DNA of 64,000 nt from Lagopus muta (lineage: Eukaryota; Chordata; Aves; Galliformes; Phasianidae): contig NC_064435.1 of NCBI RefSeq assembly GCF_023343835.1, positions 37,224,603 through 37,288,602 of the forward strand, written 5' to 3'. The notes below the pieces were generated by a model. That model was not told the origin of the DNA, did not search any database, and saw nothing but the letters and a program-made list of their open reading frames with translations. The translations under genes and the position numbers were made by a program. Positions within the stretch are counted from its first letter, which is position 1. Each line of letters begins with the position of its first letter. Shown here in pieces: positions 1 to 13,700 of this stretch.

Positions 1-562
1 TGTTTCACTTGATCTCTGTTGGCTGTTGTGATGTTTTAGTTTGCTGAACATTTTCATATATTTTGCTTCAGGTTAGATCTGGGGACTGACTACCATCTAG
101 CTCCTTCCAAAATGAATTATTTCCATAGTTTCCTAGTAACTACAACTTCTGCTTTTCTGTTTTAACCACAGAACCATTCACTTTCTCCTACTATGGGTCA
201 TATATCGAAGTCTACCTGAACAGCTTTTTATATTGAAAACATTTAGCAGCCACTTTGGACTTTTTCAGCAGTAAAAGTTCCCCAAAATACAAGGGAGTGG
301 CCTCTTTCCAATCTCATCAACATCAGAAGGAATTTAAACTAAAGCTTCTTGATGAAATAATTCAATCTGTAAAGCTTTTGAAATTCTCCCTTGTAATCAC
401 TGTTACAAGGGCAGAAAGGGGCGTTGTTACTATTAACTTAAAATCACATGAGGGAAACACATTAAGACAGATTCCAAGGACAGTTGTGTACCTGCTGCTC
501 TATACACAAATGTGGACTCATCAAACCACTCCTGTTTGCTGACTTTAAATTTTGGTGCTTGG
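1..562. other. Intergenic, nothing recognised
   Basis: AT-rich sequence with only short open frames, none with recognisable similarity. In mammals CYP7A1 lies beyond the 3' end of UBXN2B in convergent orientation, but no CYP7A1 exon was found here. Confidence 0.5.
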
Positions 563-640
563 AATCATAGAATAATAGAATTATTTAGGTTGGAAGAGAC
601 CATCAAGATCATTAATTCCAACCACAGTCTCATGATTGTG
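563..640 (-). mobile_element. CR1 LINE 3'-end fragment
   Basis: Minus-oriented CR1 tail. Plus strand reads aatcatagaataatagaatt, followed by the ttaggttggaagagaccatc block and ccaaccac, the standard avian CR1 3' terminus. Only the last ~75 bp is recognisable. Confidence 0.85.
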
Positions 641-2079
641 GTAGGTTTCCTGTTCAAATCAGGCAGCGAGATGCCCATGGCACAAACCCTTGAAAGTCAA
701 TAGAAAGTGCTTTAAAGTTGTAGAGCTGCATCACTATTATTTTAAAAAACAATGGGAAAAAATACAAATTGCCAATCAAGAAGCAAAGCAAAGTCAGTAA
801 CTGATATTTCATAGCACTACTACGCGGTTTTATTTGCTGTTTATTCTGGTAAGCATCCACGTATTATGCTTGGTGATGCAGATGTTTCTTACCAACATGA
901 GAATTGTATTAATTTGCTTCTTTTACATAGAGCAATATAGAACAATACCTATTCATAAAAGAAAAAAAGCCCAATTTGCTAGGCTCACTGGTGCAAGGCT
1001 ATCCAACTCCATCATTAAATTTCACTCCCAAAACACAGTAAGAAACGACATCAATCATATCCTTCAAAGGAAGAATTTTAAAGAAAGCTGAAGACAACGG
1101 GAAAATTCTTCTGCATAAGAAGTACATTTTACCCAGTAGAAGCACATTTTACTTATCAGATCGAAATTGATTCTTATTAAAAAAAAAAAAATTAGAATTC
1201 AAGGGTACAAAGACATTTTATCTTTTGGTTTCTTACCCTTTCTCAGCACCAATTCCCATCATTTGTAAAACAAGTTGTATCAAGTCCGCATTCTAAGAGT
1301 TTTCTCTCATGGTGTTGGATCCCATTGATCCCCACACCTCCTTCTTTTCATTTGGCATGTACATCACTTCTATGGTTTCTGCCCATGCCGCTGTGCATTA
1401 CTCGATCTGTTGGTCCCTTACTAAGTCTGGAGAATAGGGTGAAAGAACTTTGGGGTACAAATGAATGAGAGGAGTTTTCGACCTAAGTCATAACATAATT
1501 CACTCCTCTTTTTTTTATCTCAGTCTCAGTATTGCTAGCAAGAAAAGAAGAGCTTTATGCAACAGATTCAGTGCTTGTAGAAAGAGGCTCAGAAGCAAAG
1601 TCACGTTTTGCTGCTAGATAAGTTTGTTTGTGGTTTTGGGCTTAAAAATGAGAACAAACCTCTTTTGACTTCTGTAGCAGTCCAGACTGATTGCTCTGCT
1701 TTGGAAAATAGAGAAGCAAGAAAAGAAAAGAAAAAAAAATAAAAAGGAGAAATTCTTCCACAGCTAGGTTGCAGTACCTGCAGTTTTTGGCATGACATGA
1801 GTTGACAGATCAGCTGCAATAAGATCTCAAAGCCCATTACTGAGATGACAATGCAAAAGTGCATTACCTTAGGTTAAAGGTGATAATCATCCACTTAGTC
1901 AAAAATGGTGAGGAAAGATAGAAGTCCTCAACATCTAGGATGCAAAAGTTGGAAAAGCAATGAGAAAAGAGAAATTCATAGTAAGTAGGGACATTAGGGA
2001 CCAGCCACCACCCTCTCTCATGATAAACAAGGTCTTTTGTTGTTATGTAATTAGAACGACTGAAGTCAGAAAGCCCCTC
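641..2079. other. Intergenic, nothing recognised
   Basis: AT-rich, with short A-runs (near 1180 and 1720) and no supported gene, RNA or element. Confidence 0.5.
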
Positions 2080-2665
2080 AGGGTCCCTCTGGTCCAATCC
2101 CCGATCCAGCAGGGACACCCAGAGCAGGGGTCCATGCCCATACCCAGGCACCTGCTGAAGATCTCCAAAGAGGAGATTCTCCAGCCTCTGGGCAGCCTGT
2201 ACTGGTGCTCTGCCACCTGCACAGCACAGAAGTGCTCCTGGTGTTCAGAGGGAACCTCCTGTGTTCTAATTTATGCCCACTGCCTCTTGTCCTGGTAGGG
2301 GCTCCACTGAAATGAGGTTGGATCCATCCTCTCTGCACCTCTCCTTCAGGTATTCACAGACATTGATGAGAATCCTTATGAGCCTCCTCTTCTTCAGTCC
2401 CAGCTCAGCGTCAGCCTCCCCTGATAGGGGAAGTGTTCCAGTGCCTTCATTCTCTTGGTGGCCCTCTGCCGGACACTCTTCATTATGACCATGTCACTCT
2501 TGTTTTCAGGGGACCAGAAATGGACACAGTACTCCAGGGGCGGCCTCACCAATGCTGAGTAGAGCATCCACTTATTGCATCCACTGGTATTTGCGGCCAA
2601 CTTCACTCTGAATTCCCTGTATTTTGCCTCACTGAAGAGATGAGGCTCATACTTCCAATGCAATT
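2080..2665 (-). mobile_element. CR1 LINE 3' region, divergent
   Basis: The sequence is CR1 3' coding and UTR region in reverse: ggtccaatccccgatccagc, the gagattctccagcctctggg segment, and the tail-end ORF2 part that on the minus strand reads as SALVRPPLEYCVHFWSPENK, typical of the C-terminal part of CR1 reverse transcriptase. It lacks the terminal octamer repeats and has several frame breaks. Confidence 0.85.
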
Positions 2666-5600
2666 CCTGTCTTTTACCTCTCCCTTCAAATTAAAAAGGC
2701 TTCATTCTGGGCATAGAAGGGTTGAGAGTCTCTCAGAGGTTGATACCTCCTGAGTAGTAGCAACAGAGAAGCAACACAAAAGAGATTGCAGATGTTTAAC
2801 GTGAAAAATTTAGCTTATCAAAAAGGGAGGAAATCAAAATGCATTAATGACACTTGTATCAAATATGACAATCTTCCACTATTGAATTGAGGATTAATTA
2901 TTTCCTCTTCCTTCAACTTTAAAAGATATCTTGCCAATGACTTCTTAAATATGCACCTCAAAAGATGGCTCTCAGAAGGCAAACCCTTGGGATACAAAAT
3001 TATCCAAAGAACGTAAACTTTAGTTAGAAAAGATGCTGCTATACGATCAGCCTAATTAGCCATCCAAGCAAAAAAAAGTCAGGTCAGTACCCACTACTCA
3101 AGTAGAATCAGTAGCTGCAAAATGGATAAGGCGCAATATACTAAAAGAAGCTCTGAGAGCACAGAATGAAAACGTTGTCAGAAGACTCCCTCAGTTACTG
3201 GGACAGATGCTGAAGCAGGCAAGAATACAAGGAACATGCTTGACAACTATGAAAGGACAGCTATATAGCATGGAAAGTGTAGGCTACAAGCTCAGTGAGT
3301 GCTATGAGGCCTGAAGTAAGAAGGCAGCATCCTTTATTGTCACATTTGTTGCAGCTTTTCTAGATGATCTGCCACAGATCATGATCTGTTCCTCAGACTG
3401 ACAGCACAAAAAGGAAAGAGGAATCCCCTATTTATTTGCTATGATCAGCTCACACAGTCTTTCTCTAATTAACTGCCCAACATTAATGCAAACCAGAAAG
3501 TAAAACTCTTCCCTAGTGTTAATAGCTGCTTCTCATTTGCTTAACTGCCACATTCAAGTATGGCCTCCAAAACATTCTGACTTCTTAAAGGTCTAACACT
3601 TCCCTCTTGGTAGGAAATGCAAGTTACAAGCAGAATCATTTCCCGCCCCCCCCCCCCACTGAGAAGACAAATACTACCATGTCCTCAACTAATCATGCTG
3701 TAGTTGATCCTTGATGAATAGTCTGGTTCCTTAGACCAGTAGCTTTGGCATCTCCTGGTTGTTTATTTCTGTAAAACCCTAACCCACATTATTTTTTCCT
3801 ATCTAATAATAAAATTATAGATTTTTTTCATCCTGTCTTGCAGACATTAAAATACCCTTTTAACCATAGACGAGCTCTCTATAATAACAATGAAACCGTT
3901 ACAACTGAATTTCAAGTTCTTCTGAATATATATATCACAAATACTACTTATTATTGACTGGAAGGGAGTCAAATTTGTTCCACTAAGCACAGACTTAAGT
4001 CTATTACCAGTATGTAGTCTTCTCTACAGTATAGCTGTATCACTGTTGTAACAATACTTAACAAACCGTTCTGTGCTCATACAGACAGCAGTGCTATCTC
4101 AGCTTACTATTCTAAGAATGTTCATGGAGTGAAGAGCATGTTTGTTGGTGGCCTTGGCAACAAGTGAAGGCTATTTGGTAATCTCTAACTCCAGGTCACC
4201 TCTACCTTCTCTGCTTGCGCAGCAGATTGGGTAATAAAACCTATAAAGACAACTAAGGCAAACAGACCTTGCCAGGTTGGCGCGTTCTAACTTCTACATG
4301 TTCAGCTAAACTGCTGTTTCAAAAGAGAAAGAAACAAGAGAACAAGTATTTATCTGACATACGTTTTCTCTACACCAAAACCAGAGATTGCGTACATGTG
4401 TGCATCAACTTGGAGATCCACAGAAACAACAATTTTATTGCAGCATCACTCAATTCTGTTCAGGACCCAAGAGTGAGAACTGGAGAAACCAATAACCAAT
4501 ACCCATTAAACTGATTTATTTTATTTTTATTCTTGAAGTTTTACTGCAATCAGCCTAGAAAACAGCAACTAGTCAGTCAGCATTTTAGGAATTGCAGGCA
4601 GAGAGATACAATGCCAACCACAAAAAAAAAACACCTTAGGAGCAAAGCATCAAACTTAATTATTTTCATGTGTTTACAGGCAGGCCAATAGTCTTAAGTA
4701 AACTGCTCTGAGCACAGAATGACATGTAGACATTAAGCACTGCAAGATTGACTTAAAGAGATTTTCTGTATAAGGACATTTAGCTGAGTAAATAACAAGT
4801 AAAAACTGCTCTGTGGAAGAGGTCATTGCAGGTTACAGGAATAACATGAAGAACTAAAGTTCTTCAAAGTTCTATCTAGTTTTCTCACATTTACTTGCTG
4901 ACAATGGAACCTACTCTACACCTTTATCATACATGCAACCTAAGCTTCATTTCTTTACTTGGACTGTAGGATCTTAAAAAACAGAGCCGTCCTCCAAAGG
5001 CTGAGATCTGCAACAACAATACAAAAAGTAATGCTTACTCATACTGAGTCCTTTGGTGGACAAAGTCCATGAATGGTCAGATTTAAATGTGAAATATCAA
5101 AACAACAAGGAACGGAGGGAGGGAGAGAGGGACAACTCAACAAACGGCCAACAAGCTGCATGTTGTACTATACAAAGAATAGCTAGTCTCCCTTTTACTG
5201 GTTGTAAAGATAAACCTGAAATACACCTGGTACCACTCAGTGATACAGCTGAGCCTTCCCAGTATTCATATTTAAGACAGGATTTGACTTCATTGCCTTT
5301 CTCTGAGCAGACCCTTTTAAGGTCTATCTCTCCAGATGAAGCATTCAATCCCTTCACGCAGACCAGGCTTATCTTCAGTGGTGATCACAGGTCTAAGACC
5401 TGTGGCTGTTACCAGGGAAGATTCCTTAAAGAACCAAATGAGTTACTAGACTGTAAGAGCAGGAACAAATCATTTAGTGAAAAAATCTAAACATAACCAT
5501 CTGTCTATATCCATTTATGCTTGGTCTTCTGCTTTCAACAGTTCCTTTTAGACTAGGGGATGTGGGGACCGCTGTGGAAAGTAGCACAGCTTTCGTAAAG

Positions 5601-6281
5601 ATACACAGCTTTAAAAGCTATACAAATGATTTTATAGTTACCGGAGCTGAGAGCATAGACATGTTCAGAACAAAACTCAATAAAAACGTGATACAAATGG
5701 AAATAAGGGCTATGAGTTTGACATGCTCCTTTATAGACAATACGTGGCAGTAAAATTCTGCATTCAGAGCCAAAATGACCTCAAATCAGATTTTAACAAC
5801 CAGCTTAACAGATGAAGTATTCAAACACAAGCACAAATAAGTTCCACACCTGACTCTTCTTCATCAGTTGCAAACTTTCTCATAAAACTAGCACTTGCAT
5901 TTGCACATTCGGGCAGAAACTTTTATCTCTGAAGTCTCAATTAAAACAGATTAACTAAGTTAGAGCAGAAAGACTTATAAGGATATTTATGTTCTGAACC
6001 TCTGATAAATCATGATTTAACTGAACTTGATTAGGGTCAATTGCAAGATAAACACAAGTGAATTACCTTCACCGAAACATCTGCACAATACAAACTCTAA
6101 AATTCCGTGACATTAAGTGGTCCAAAACTCTGTAGACAGCTATTAACATGAAACAATTAGTAAAATTAAATTTGATACTCAGGAAACTTGTTTTATCTTC
6201 AAAATGCACTTACCTGGTAATCTTGGAAGGTAGAGATAGTAAACAGTTGTTTGTTGTTGTTTTATATTATTTACTTTTAGT
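2666..6281. other. Intergenic, nothing recognised beyond a C-run
   Basis: Unique-looking AT-rich sequence. A run of 12 C lies at 3646-3657. A 145-codon open frame at 5053-5490 has no recognisable domain and is treated as chance. Confidence 0.5.
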
Positions 6282-6922
6282 AGAATCATAGAATAACTTG
6301 GGTTGGTAGGGACCTCAAAGATCATCCAATCCCCTGCCATGGGCAGGGCTGCCCCCTACCAGCTCAGCTGTCCAGAGCCCCATCCAACCTGGACTTGAAT
6401 GCCCGCAGGGATGGAGCATCCACATCTTCTCTGGGCAGCTGTGCCAGCACCCCACTGCCCAATGAGTAAACAACTTTTTCCTAACGTGCAATCTAAATCT
6501 TCCCTCTTTCAGTTTAAAGCCATTCCCCCTTATCTTACTGCTATCAGATCACGTAGGAAGTCACTCTGCTTTCTGCTTTTATGTTCCCTTAAAGTACTGG
6601 AAAGCCACAATTAGGTCCCCTTAGAGCCTTCTCCACACTAAAAGTCCAGCTCTCTCAGCATGTCTTCTTAAGAGAGGTGCTCGAGCCCTCTGATCATCTT
6701 CATGGCCTCCTCTGGACCCATTTCAACAGCTCCACATCCTTCCTGTACTGGGTGCCCCAGGCCTGGACACAGTTCTCCAGCTGGGGGTCTTACAAGGGCA
6801 GAGTAGAGGGGGAACAATCTTCTCCCTCTCCCTGCTGGCCACCCCTTTTCTAATGCACCCCAGGATACAGCTGGCCTTTTGGGCTGCAAGCACACACTGC
6901 TGCCTCACGTCCAGCTTTTCTT
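6282..6922 (-). mobile_element. CR1 LINE 3' region
   Basis: Begins with the reversed CR1 tail (agaatcatagaataacttgg, ggtagggacctcaaagatca) and continues through the 3' UTR into the end of ORF2. On the minus strand, PLYSALVRPPAGELCPGLGH recalls the CR1 C-terminal region. About 640 bp, with frameshifts. Confidence 0.93.
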
Positions 6923-9084
6923 AATGGAAATACTGAGGATGCACAGTGAGGTACTTAGCATCTTCTACCTTTAAGCATGAAATAGCCATCACAAATTATT
7001 AATTGCAAGTATGACCAGCCAAAAGCCAAGTAAACTGCTCTCCAAATACTAAACCATTTCATTCTATCTTGTCACAGTAGAAAAACCCATACATACTGTG
7101 TTTAATTAACCAAATCTTAAAGAAAACCACCATCATAACAACGAGAATTAAAACAGTAGTTGATTCTCACATGGATTTGTTGCAGTAGTTCATATATTAA
7201 AGAATGTGTTTTAATTTCACTTCAGAAATACCTGAATTAATCTTTCATCTCTGTACAAGATTCTAATTTTCATTATTATTTTTTTTATTAGAGCCCTATC
7301 ATACTTCCCTCCCACCCCGTGAATGAATGCTTTGAATGAATGTTTTGAGCTTTAAGATAATTTCTTCAGCTCTTAAATCATTTCCACTTATTTTGTTTCC
7401 CTAATTTCCAAAGCTCTTCAGTAGGACAAGCACCATAAGACGTAATGAGTTCACTACTAACAAACATATGGATAAAAGTAATCTCCCAATCATGAAGAAA
7501 ACTCCATAAACCTCAGAGGAATAGGGACAGTTCTGCTAAATTTTTTTCCTGCTGTCTTTCAACTCTTTTTTAGTGCTTTCCAGACTATTCATGCCTTCCA
7601 CGGTTAATTCCAGGTTCATATCTCAACATTCAGCTGCATAAAGGATACAGTTTGATCCGATTGCTATAATTCACTAAGTGTTGAACACGAGTGCTGTGAC
7701 ATTTATCACTGCATTAATTGTTGGGTTTTTGAAGTTTACCCTCAAACAGTTGATCAGCTGAAGATCAGCTGAACAGTCCTAGTCTTAAGCTTTCCAAAAA
7801 CCCACTCCAACAATATGCAACTCACAGAAACAACACAAGCTTACTGCTCTCTGTGTGACATCATTTCAATCCTTATTATTCTGTACTCTTGCCACTCACT
7901 GCCTTGTCTGCCCTTAGAACTGCACATGCCTTGGCTGAGGCCTGACAGGCTTGAACAGCATGAGCAAAGAGAAGGAGCAGTCTGTTCCTCCTGCAGAACA
8001 ATGCCATTTAAAGGCCGTGAGAGCTTTCCCTGAGCGCAAGCAACTAAGCAGGGAGCTGCTAACTGCACCTCTGAGCACTGAGAAGCTCTTACTTGGTTCG
8101 TTTAATATTAAGAAAGATTTGCATTCAGAGTGAGAACAACATGATCTAGTTGTTAGCATACACGAGTGCAACCAGTAGTCAGATTAAGGCAGAATGTTTA
8201 CAGACTTCTCAAAATGCTGCTGAAAAAACATCCAAACCAACAAGCCTGATTATGTTTGCCCAGAATAAATGATTACAAAAATGGGAGTGGCGTCCAAAAA
8301 AAGCACAAACTTTCAAGCCCAGATTTTCAACAGAAAACATTTACTTTTGGATTGTTTTGGGTCTTGTGTGATAAAGCATTTCTGTAAAAGGCAAGCAGAG
8401 GTCAAGCCTGAACCTTTCATAAGCTGCCTAGAAGTGTGATAGCATTATCACCTGTTTTTCACAGAAGCTAAGAGGAACTTCCAAATACCTCAATAGCCTC
8501 GCTCTGTAAGAGATCTTCTACCAGTTCTGTTTTCATACTCCCTTCTTCCTTGTAGCACGTCTTAGCTACATGTTCACATAGATCTTCATTCCAAGCTTTG
8601 TGCCTTGTGTTAGCTTCAAGGAGGAGAATTTAACATTAATAAAAACACAATTATGAAAGAGAGAACAGGTTCTAGAGGCTTTCGAGTACTTAGAAGCAGT
8701 GAAATATTTTAATTCATGCACCGATACAAATTTCTAATGCTTGACAAAATGAACTCAACTACTGGTACTCCTAGACTGTATCACCTGCTTCTGAGCATTA
8801 ACATTTACCAGCTATTTGAAATAAACACTGTCATAATAGGAGCTGTTTCTCAGCACAGTAAGAAGAAAAAAATATTATTTGATTCAGAAATAACAAGCAA
8901 TGTAACTGCACCTACATTGAGCTGAAATAAGCCCAAAACACAGACTGCCCATGGTCTGCTTCACAGCACTGACTCTGACCTCACGTTTATAGATAGAATA
9001 TAACTATATAAGATATATGCATCGTGTGTGTCCATCCCTTTCCACTTAGGCCTAAATATTTTTTATATTTGGCACACAACAATC
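6923..9084. other. Intergenic beyond the UBXN2B 3' end, nothing recognised
   Basis: AT-rich, no mobile element or coding exon recognised. It might include a longer 3' UTR of UBXN2B if the signal at 9148-9153 is bypassed. Confidence 0.45.
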
Positions 9085-9153
9085 ACCACTTCATCACAAC
9101 ATATATTGGAAAGAACAACAACTGCCTACGGTCTTTCAGCGTAAAAGTTTATT
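9085..9153 (-). terminator. UBXN2B: Polyadenylation signal and GU-rich downstream element of UBXN2B
   Basis: Minus-strand AATAAA lies at 9153-9148. It is followed within about 30 nt by GT-rich sequence (GTTGTTGTTC, then TGTTGTGATG and GTGGTGATTGTTGTGTG). This is the usual layout of a vertebrate cleavage site, which would fall near 9125-9135. Confidence 0.65.
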
Positions 9154-10606
9154 TACTTAGCACATTGAATGCTTTATGATTAAATCATGCAAACAGATTA
9201 CAAAAACAAATGACTTCAAATACAACTGCACATTTAAAATTCACTCAAACTTTTTCTACTTTGAGATTGGAAGTTAAGGTTAATCTATCAACCAAAGATA
9301 AAGCTATGCATAAATAAACGTGTTGATGTCTTCAAGATAAAATAATCAGTGAAAACAGTATTTTTAATAGATATATCTGTACAAAGAATACAGACCAATC
9401 ACTCTCCTTCAGAGTCTGATCCATTCATTTGATATAAAGCCACAAATATTATAAATCTGCATACTATTAAAGCACAGCAGCCAGTCTGCCCACAGTGTAA
9501 GATCCCTACTTACATACTGCAGTGTAGGACCACGTTGTTTGAAAAAAAAATATATGATTTCAAAGATTAAGAGGTTTAATTATACAACCTCCAATGGAAG
9601 CGTATAATGGCAAGTTGCACAAGTAAATCCCCACTGAATATTACAAAAGGTCATTAGCCAAAATTCCAAATATAAAGTCCTGACTTCCAGGTCAAAAATA
9701 CACAATCAGCTAACATGTCTACTTTTGTGCATGCAAATGACTCAATAAACAATTTTTGTGTCTGTGCACCTCTTGGCAGTTTTTAAAGTAACTGCTCATG
9801 TGAAGAATCACACAGCTGCACAGGGTTCGAGTTCAAAGTAACCACAGCCCTACCCTCACAAAGTCTACATCACAGCAGTTCTTCAGATGACTGAATGACT
9901 TTCTCATTTCCCTAACTTCAGAAGAAAAGAAATTCATACTTAATTTACAGCACAAGTAGAACAACCAGAATACAAATGAGAACACTCTTATAGGCTGCAA
10001 GAGCTAAGCTTTGCATCTCCTGACACCGATTCTCTCAAAACAACAATATAAGAATATTTACATAAGAATTAGAATATAAATAATTATACTACACCATGAA
10101 ATCCTCGAAACAGAATATACAAAACTTATAATACAGCATTAATTATCCGTCAACCTATCAAACAGAATACCTTAATGTTAATACAGCTTGGAAGGTAAAC
10201 ATAACCTACAGGTTAAGTTTTCACATGGCTGTTTGTCAGTGCAGCATAAAACATTTCCATAGTGCAATCTTACCAACTGTGTTAAATACACTCTCCCCTC
10301 CAGAAAAATGCTTCTCCTCCCTCCCCCCCGCCATAAAACACTGAGGAGTCACTCTGATAGCTCATGTCTCATACACAGCATTGTTTGAAACATAATAACA
10401 AAGGGAAGCTCAATTTAACACCGAGAAGGGATTAAACAATGCTGAGAAATTAGAACAAGATATGCTATAGCTGGAAGACACGAAACCTAAAAATCTGATC
10501 TATGGAAGTGGAAGAATGAAGACATTGAACCTTCTTTTTTTCATCTACTGAAAACATTGTATGACAATACAGCACATACTCCATTCTGTTAGCAATAACT
10601 CTAAGA
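9130..10606 (-). other. UBXN2B: UBXN2B 3' untranslated region
   Basis: From the stop codon leftwards about 1.48 kb is AT-rich, free of recognisable mobile elements, and has no canonical AATAAA on the minus strand until 9148-9153. An ATTAAA variant occurs near 9572-9577 and could end a shorter form. The extent is an inference from the first good polyadenylation signal; longer forms reaching past 9.1 kb cannot be excluded. Confidence 0.65.
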
Positions 10607-10769
10607 TTACTTTAATTGCTGGAGAATCACAGTGTTAAGTATATCTGCTTCTCGTAGTGTCAGGCTTTCATCTGTTAGCTCTTTATTTGGAAAGGTCGTC
10701 ACAAGAACAAAATCAGTTGTTGCAAATGCTGGACGGGACTGGATAATGAAATCTCGAATATCTTTAATC
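10607..10769 (-). CDS. UBXN2B: UBXN2B coding exon 9 (rest of UBX domain and stop, residues 305-358)
   Basis: The acceptor is TCCCTTCCACAG|. The exon completes an arginine codon and continues [33 protein letters not shown] and finally [11 protein letters not shown], then TAA at 10609-10607. FPNKEL forms the UBX loop that inserts into the p97 N domain, and the C terminus ILQQLK equals that of mammalian UBXN2B. Intron 8 (10770-14097) carries a degraded antisense CR1 reverse-transcriptase region at about 12.2-13.4 kb. Confidence 0.97.
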
Positions 10770-13700
10770 CTGTGGAAGGGATAGGACATGAAAGCTGTGT
10801 ATGATTCCATTCCAATCTGAATCTCTGAAGACAACACAACCTTCTAACAGATTGAAAAACTGTTTAGTATGTCCTATTGGTTTTACTTTTCAATTTCATC
10901 CATAGTGCTATGGGTTGCAGCCTAGAAATACTTTACTTCTTATAGGCAAAACCTGAAGAATTAATTTTAATGCCTCTTGTTTTCTCAAATAAGAGAAATA
11001 AAAGTATTAACATAGAAGTGCATTGTAAACTGATATTTAACATAATTCAAGTAATTTCAATTCCAAGTGCAAAAAAAAAAAAAAAAATCCCTATATTAAT
11101 TAGCATACACCAAAAAGGTTAAAATAATAATGGAAGGAAAGATCTTACAACATATGGTGATGAGAAAGCAGAGGGGAATTATTAATGCACCTCAATAGCA
11201 AGTAGGTTTCCCCTCTTTTCACTTAGTATTGAACTAGCAAACAACAGTTCATGAAACAGACACAGCATAGCAAATACAATTTAGTTTTAATAATTTAGTT
11301 TTATAAGACATGGATGAAAGTAAGATTTTTAGAGATAAAAAACAACTCAGCAATAAAACATCTTCGAAGGTCTACTGAACGATAAGTAGGTAGATTTACT
11401 GTAACCAAATAAGCAGGGACTTTAACTTTCTATCTTCAAGGCTTATGATGCAAGCAATGCATTTCAGGAAGCCATTTTGATCATGCATCAGCAAAAATAA
11501 CTAAGAGAACACTAGTAATTATTGAATAAGCTTCTGTCAACAGAGCCATTCTTACAGACGTGACTGGGAATTTACCACTTCTACCCTTCAATGCAGAGAA
11601 CATAAAACATCATGATTACAGAGCCTCTCTAGCAGCCATACTGTTAAGTAATTTCTCCAACTGGTGCTGGGAAGGAAGAGCCTGGGCTGGTACTATCAAG
11701 TCTACTAAGTATGAGACATTATTGCTGAAACTTCTCATCTATTGGCACCTCAGCTAAAATTACCTTCTTGTAGTCTATGTATTTTGTCAGGTGAAGAAAG
11801 CTGCAAATTGGCTCTGGCCTTATTCTGAGACCGAAATGGAAGAAGAAAGAGAACAGGTGGACTCTTAAAGCCATATAACAGCTCTGCAAAGAAACTGAGT
11901 CCACACTAAAATACTAAGATCACCTTCAAGGCAAGATTCAAGCCCAGTTTCAGCTGTGTTCTAACACAACACTGCAGATTTTGGAGTGGGCTAACTTGAG
12001 CCTTGCTTGCTGTCAAGCATGGGTAGAACCACTACCTAAATCTCTGCCTCCTGCTCAAAGTTCTCTCAGCCACGTAGAACAGCAAGTGCAAAGCATAACT
12101 TCGCAGAACTTTGCTCTAAAACAATCTCTTAGACAAATAAATGAGGTTAGCCAACACCATTTGTGATAATGCCCCAACAATGTCAATAAAAGTGATGGCA
12201 AGCTCCAAACAACAGCCTACTAAGTTGACTGGAGCAGATGGGACACTGAATAAGGAGGAAAAGACAGAGGCATTTAACACCTCGATATTTAATAGCGATG
12301 ATAGATTTTGGGGTGCCAGGACCCCAGAGTTGGAGGACCCTGACTTTACATCTGTAGTCAGTGGAATTGTAAGGGAACAACTGTATTAGCTCAACATTTC
12401 TAAGCCCACAGAGCCAGGCAGGATTCATTCCAGAGCACTGAAGGAATTAGATGTTACAGTTGGACTTCTCTCAGAATTTTAAGTGAGGTCATGGAAGTCA
12501 GGAGAAGTCCCTGCTGAATGGAAACTAGCCAATGTTACATCCATCGACAAAAAGGGCATGAGAGAAGACTCAAGAAACTACAACCTATTGATCTAATCTC
12601 AGTCCCCCAAAGAGTTACAGAGAAGACTGTCCTGTGGGACATTGAAAGGCACTTAAACAACAAAAATACTATCAGGGATAGTCAACACCAGTTCATCAAG
12701 GGAAGCCAGTGGATACAATCTTTTTGGATTTCATTAATACCTTTCATACTGCTCCCCATGGCATCCTTCTGGACAAGCTGACCAATTCTGAGATAAACAG
12801 TTTCACACCATGATGGCTGATGAACTGGTTTGATGGTAGCATGCACAGGGTTGTAGTGAATGGAGCTGCAAGCTGGCAGACGGTCACCAGCGGTGTTCCC
12901 CAGGGCTCCATTCTACAGTCTGCTCAACATTTTGATCAATGATCTGGATGCAGGACTGGAGTGTATCCTCAGAAGTTAGCTGATGATGCTAAACTGAGAG
13001 GGATGAGAGGCCTTCCAGAGGGTTTTAGAGGGACTGGAGCGCTGAGCAATTAGCAGCTGCTGGCCCTTTTCCCCCTGGTAACCGTTCACAGGACCTGTAG
13101 GAACAGCACAAAGCTGTGCCAGGGGAGATTCAAACCTGTCGTAAGGAGAAAGTTCCTCACTGTGAAGGTCATCATACACTGGAACAGGCTTACTAAAGAG
13201 GTTGTTGATGACCCATGTCTCCTCCAGCATTCCAGACACTTTTGGATAATGCCTTCAACAATATGTTTAACTTTTGGGCAGCCCCAAAAGAGGTCAGGCA
13301 GTTTAACTATATGATCTTTGAATGTCCCTTCTTACTGACCTATTCTGTTCTAATGAATCTAAACACTCACCAAGTTTCACATGCTGCCCATCCCTAGGAG
13401 ACAACCATCCATTGTTTGTCAGCACTAGCCCAGCCACACAGCAGAACTGAAATGAGTATGGTGTGACCACATACCCTTCTGACTACAGGAATCAGCCTAC
13501 ACTTACAAACCATATCTTATTCAGTCATAGTTTAGGCAGCTTCAAGTACAGTGAAATAGAAAGTTGGAGCTCCAGATTATAGGAGCAACCCTGCCTATAC
13601 TGTGGAATAACTTATCTCCATAACACCTCAGAACAAAGTGCCTTCACAGAGTCATCCAAGTCAGTCACTGGCTTCTCCCACGATGAGCTCCAGGTTGGGA

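Noticed and set aside
5053-5490. 145-codon plus-strand open frame
   Set aside because: No recognisable domain, no splice or promoter context, and in intergenic sequence beyond the UBXN2B 3' end; consistent with chance.
1-9000. CYP7A1 terminal exons expected by mammalian synteny
   Set aside because: No heme-binding cysteine motif or other P450 exon was found on the plus strand, so the gene must lie beyond the left edge if synteny holds.
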